DNA of 64,000 bases from Candidatus Thioglobus sp. MED-G25 (GTDB taxonomy: Bacteria > Pseudomonadota > Gammaproteobacteria > Arenicellales > UBA868): contig NTKC01000001.1 of the NCBI GenBank assembly GCA_002456995.1, positions 1 through 64,000 on the forward strand, in the 5' to 3' direction. This document shows positions 61,239-64,000 of the stretch, piece by piece; the first letter of the stretch is position 1, and every line of letters starts with the position of its first letter. The position numbers and the translations under genes were made by a program. The notes beneath the pieces were generated by a model. That model saw nothing but the letters and a program-made list of their open reading frames with translations. It did no database searches and was not told the origin of the DNA.

Positions 61239-62489
61239 TCAGAACTGTAGGCGATAGGCGTTAGGGTCAACAGACGGGACCCGTTCATCGATCATTTGCG
61301 CGATCATCTGCCCGGTGCCGGTTGCCATCGACATGCCCAGCATATTGTGACCGGCGGCAACATAGACATTGGACGCGATGGGACAACGATCGATACAGGG
61401 TAGCCCGTTTGGCGTCATCGAGCGCCATCCAACCCAGGTTTCCTCGATCATGTCGGCACAGGCTTCTTTAAGGCATTCATTGGCTCCGGTTCGAAGTAGT
61501 GTTACTCGACGTGGATCGATCCTCCGGTTGTAACCTGAAAATTCAAGTATCGATCCCAGTCGGTAACCACTCTTCCAGGGAGTTGCGACGATGCCGGAAT
61601 CAACGAGGTTAAGGGGATAGTTTGGACAACGCTTGGGTCGGGGCATGGTCAGTGAGTACCCCTTGGCCGGTTGAATCGGTGGTGACCAGCCAAGCTGGTC
61701 GGAAAGCTGTGGGGTGAATGCGCCGGTCGCAAAAACAAAATGGTCTGCCACGATTTCGCCCTGTGTCGTGCGAGCAGCTGTGGGTCGGCCATCGTTAAAC
61801 ACAAGTTCTTGTAACGTTGTATTTTCCAGTATTTTGACATCTCGTTCGACCAATGAATCTCGCCAACTTTGAAGCAGTCGATCTGGCCTGAGATGAGCGT
61901 CTCCAGGAAAATGCCAGGCGCCGGCCAACCCGGGGCGCAGCGCCGGTTCCAAGGCCGATATGTTTTCGCCAAGATAAGACCGTGCGGCAACACCGTATTC
62001 GGTCTGCAAGAGTTTGACTGTGCTAGAAAACGAGGCGAACGTCTGGGGCAGCTTACACACATAAAGTGTCCCCGTGGTTTCCCAGTCGCAAGCCAGTCCG
62101 TATTCATTTATTAATTCGTCATAGAGTCGTCTAGATTGTTGTAACAGACTAAGTGCTGCGTGACCTGTCTTTATCATCTGATCTTCACGACAATTTCCGG
62201 CAAATCTGAATAGCCAGCGCCATAGATCGAAATCTACGCGGGGCGCTATAAAAAAAGGTGAACGTCGCCGAAAAAACGAACCCAACGTCTGACCAATCAC
62301 GCCAGGTTCTGCTAGGGGTAAAAGGTGGCTCGGACAGATCACGCCACAGTTGCCGTGCGATGCCTCACCACCGACTCGACCCCGGTCTATCAGTGAGACT
62401 GAATAACCCCCTGCCTCGAGGTAATGGGCACAGGCTGTGCCAATAACGCCTCCGCCTATCACCAGAACGTGTTTTGTGTGATGGCTCAA
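61239..62489 (-). CDS. D-amino-acid dehydrogenase (D-hydroxyproline-type)
   Basis: The 416-residue FAD protein is DadA-like: HVLVIGGGVIGTACAHYLEAGGYSVSLIDRG (FAD site), GGEASHGNCGVICPSHLLPLAEPG, PAKGYSLTMP and the C-terminal VGWRSMTPNGLPCIDRCP, AAGHNMLGMSMATGTGQMIAQMI. It overlaps the preceding epimerase gene by four bases (ATGA). Together with a 4-hydroxyproline epimerase this suggests oxidation of cis-4-hydroxy-D-proline in hydroxyproline breakdown. DadA-type alanine metabolism is possible but less supported. Confidence 0.85.
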   Translation of the reverse strand: MSHHTKHVLVIGGGVIGTACAHYLEAGGYSVSLIDRGRVGGEASHGNCGVICPSHLLPLAEPGVIGQTLGSFFRRRSPFFIAPRVDFDLWRWLFRFAGNCREDQMIKTGHAALSLLQQSRRLYDELINEYGLACDWETTGTLYVCKLPQTFASFSSTVKLLQTEYGVAARSYLGENISALEPALRPGLAGAWHFPGDAHLRPDRLLQSWRDSLVERDVKILENTTLQELVFNDGRPTAARTTQGEIVADHFVFATGAFTPQLSDQLGWSPPIQPAKGYSLTMPRPKRCPNYPLNLVDSGIVATPWKSGYRLGSILEFSGYNRRIDPRRVTLLRTGANECLKEACADMIEETWVGWRSMTPNGLPCIDRCPIASNVYVAAGHNMLGMSMATGTGQMIAQMIDERVPSVDPNAYRLQF

Positions 62490-63427
62490 CTGGTTATACC
62501 CATACAGAAAGGATCCTCTGGATCTAGAATCAAAGTAGATTCGGCATTGATATGTGCACTGCCTGTAATCTTAGGTATTACCCGGTCTTGGTGCCACTTC
62601 CCCTCGGCTTCGAAGACACTGCCGACGATACTTTGTTGGCGCCAGGTCGTTCCTGGTGCGAGTTTGCCATCGGCCATCAAGCAGGCCAGTTTGGCGCTGG
62701 TGCCCGTACCACAAGGGGATCGGTCGTAGGCACCACCCGGGCAGAGTACAAAATTGCGACTGTCCGCTGGATCATCTGCCGGACCAAACAGTTCGATATG
62801 GTCGATCTCTCCGCCATCGTCTCCAGTAATTCCATCGCGAATTAGCGCCGCGCGAATCCGGTTGGCGATTTCACTGAGGCGCGGGATATGGTCAACCGTG
62901 ACATGTTGCTGTGGGTCTTGCGCGAGAAAGAACCAGTTCCCACCCCAGGCAATGTCACCATAAATGGTGTCGCCACCATCAAGCTTAAGTTTGACGCACT
63001 GTCTGTAACGATAGCTTGGAACGTTTGTGACAGTGACTCGGTTGTTTTCCTGCAGGCAGATGCTGACATCGCCTACCGATGTTTCAATCAGATGGTTACC
63101 GGGAGCGATTCGGCCCAGGTGATGTAACGTGACTGCCAGACCAATGGTGCCGTGACCGCACATGTTGAGCACACCTACATTGTTAAAAAAGACGATTCCG
63201 GCGGTTGTCTCCGTTCTGGTTGGTTCACACAGAATGCCGCCAACCCAAACGTCGCTGCCTCGGGGTTCGTTGACAATGGCAGATCGAAATTGGTCATACT
63301 CATTTTGGAATATTTTCCGCCGACTGGCCATGTCACCTTTACCGAGATCCGGCCCTCCGGAGATCACAATCCTTGTAGGCTCACCACCTGTGTGGGAGTC
63401 AATTACGTTTACGCGTTGTAATTTCAT
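62486..63427 (-). CDS. 4-Hydroxyproline 2-epimerase (proline racemase family)
   Basis: The 313-residue enzyme has both catalytic Cys residues of the proline racemase fold: MCGHGTIG (about residue 85) and SPCGTGTSA (about 230). The first is the base for one epimer and the second for the other. The opening VIDSHTGGEPTRIVISGGP matches hydroxyproline epimerases. It starts at ATG 63427, with a GTG at 63439 as alternative, and ends inside the dehydrogenase start. It would turn trans-4-hydroxy-L-proline into cis-4-hydroxy-D-proline, the substrate of the next enzyme. Confidence 0.9.
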   Translation of the reverse strand: MKLQRVNVIDSHTGGEPTRIVISGGPDLGKGDMASRRKIFQNEYDQFRSAIVNEPRGSDVWVGGILCEPTRTETTAGIVFFNNVGVLNMCGHGTIGLAVTLHHLGRIAPGNHLIETSVGDVSICLQENNRVTVTNVPSYRYRQCVKLKLDGGDTIYGDIAWGGNWFFLAQDPQQHVTVDHIPRLSEIANRIRAALIRDGITGDDGGEIDHIELFGPADDPADSRNFVLCPGGAYDRSPCGTGTSAKLACLMADGKLAPGTTWRQQSIVGSVFEAEGKWHQDRVIPKITGSAHINAESTLILDPEDPFCMGITS

Positions 63428-63584
63428 CTTCAGGGTCACCTGCTACTGAGGAGTTTCCGGCATGACGCACACCGATGGTATCGAATACACTGGATGGCAG
63501 CTGAGATGAGATTATGCGGTCAGGCTACCCACAGTGTCAGTACTGTTTCGATGGTACGCACATTTAGGATGATCACCCAGTGTA

Positions 63585-64000
63585 ATGAAAGATTTGTTTG
63601 ACCTCGGAGCAAAAAAACGCCAGTTCGGTGTGGTGGGACACCCGGTAGAACACAGTAAATCTCCACAGATCCACCGACTTTTTGCGCAGCAGTGTGGACT
63701 CGAACTCGAATACATGGCGATTCAGCTTGATCGGGGAGGTTTCGTTCAGGGAGTACACAACCTGCAGGCAGGCGGTGTGTGCGGTCTCAACGTGACCCTT
63801 CCGTTCAAGGAAGAAGCAAGCCAGTTGTGTGATCATGTGAGTGATCGCGCTGAGATCGCTGCAGCGGTAAATACGCTTTGCTTTAGAGAAGAGGGTGATA
63901 TTTATGGCGATAACACCGATGGTATCGGCCTAGTAATAGATGTCGAGGAAAACCTGGGACTGAGATTGCGCGGTCGAAGACTACTGCTTCTGGGTGCCGG
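63585..64000 (+). CDS. aroE: Shikimate dehydrogenase (partial)
   Basis: The frame starts at ATG 63585 and runs off the window after about 138 codons. The N-terminal substrate domain is clear: FGVVGHPVEHSKSPQIHRLFAQQCGL (the SxS shikimate site), GVCGLNVTLPFKEEA (catalytic Lys), AVNTLCF, YGDNTDGIGLV (catalytic Asp) and the start of the NADP Rossmann strand RRLLLLGA. It reduces 3-dehydroshikimate in aromatic amino acid synthesis. Its 3' half lies outside the window. Confidence 0.93.
   Translation, partial: MKDLFDLGAKKRQFGVVGHPVEHSKSPQIHRLFAQQCGLELEYMAIQLDRGGFVQGVHNLQAGGVCGLNVTLPFKEEASQLCDHVSDRAEIAAAVNTLCFREEGDIYGDNTDGIGLVIDVEENLGLRLRGRRLLLLGA

Noticed and set aside
1..64000. CRISPR arrays, rRNA operons, intact insertion sequences, toxin-antitoxin or defence loci.
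   Set aside because: No regularly spaced repeats, rRNA sequence, transposase or nuclease-defence signature was recognised on either strand.

Overview
The window comes from a gammaproteobacterium with a moderate GC content. The evidence is the gene order: yicC-gmk-rpoZ-spoT-ridA-recG-ubiA, then uvrD, folA, thyA, and later a glnE / ilvE / waaF / waaG-waaP lipopolysaccharide block, all typical of free-living Gammaproteobacteria. I cannot name the genus. The window opens inside a type IV pilin gene and closes inside aroE.

Region by region. Bases 1-5400 are accessory DNA: the 3' end of a pilin gene, a convergent tyrosine integrase, a cold-shock protein with a lysine-rich 54-residue partner, a homocysteine methyltransferase-like gene, a small split-barrel protein, a YdhR-like monooxygenase, and two decayed copies of the integrase 3' end with associated hairpins. 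Bases 5400-15600 hold probable catabolic and transport genes: a GMC oxidoreductase, an alpha/beta hydrolase, a triple RidA-fold protein, an SbmA/BacA-like transporter, a PCu(A)C-cupredoxin copper protein, an MFS exporter, a Rieske protein with a large unknown domain, and a nitronate monooxygenase. Bases 15600-23740 hold a tightly overlapping Mrp-type cation/proton antiporter operon (E-F-G-A'-B-C-D-D-small-D) preceded by a FadR-type GntR regulator with a palindromic operator. Bases 23940-31560 are the yicC-to-ubiA block. Bases 31600-41130 run leftward: uvrD, folA, thyA, a penicillin-binding transpeptidase, a J-domain/vWA pair, pepN and a small membrane protein.

Bases 41400-48170 hold the most striking regulation. 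metK and ahcY form a SAM-cycle pair with an SAH riboswitch between them. Upstream of ileS lies what I read as a complete T-box leader: loop-E AGUA, AGAGA bulge, an AUC isoleucine specifier, a UGGU-containing T-box, and mutually exclusive antisequestrator and sequestrator helices. The IleRS it controls looks like the long, zinc-finger-free type 2. A T-box on a type 2 ileS is known from Actinobacteria. In this genomic background it points to horizontal co-transfer of gene and switch.

Bases 48380-64000 hold an AEC transporter, a deacetylase-like amidohydrolase, an EEP phosphatase, a lipopolysaccharide-kinase-like protein, a WaaG-WaaP fusion, galE, waaF, a zinc-finger protein, ilvE, a lumazine-synthase-like protein, glnE, a 4-hydroxyproline epimerase / D-amino-acid dehydrogenase pair, and the start of aroE. 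No rRNA, tRNA, CRISPR array or intact insertion sequence was recognised.
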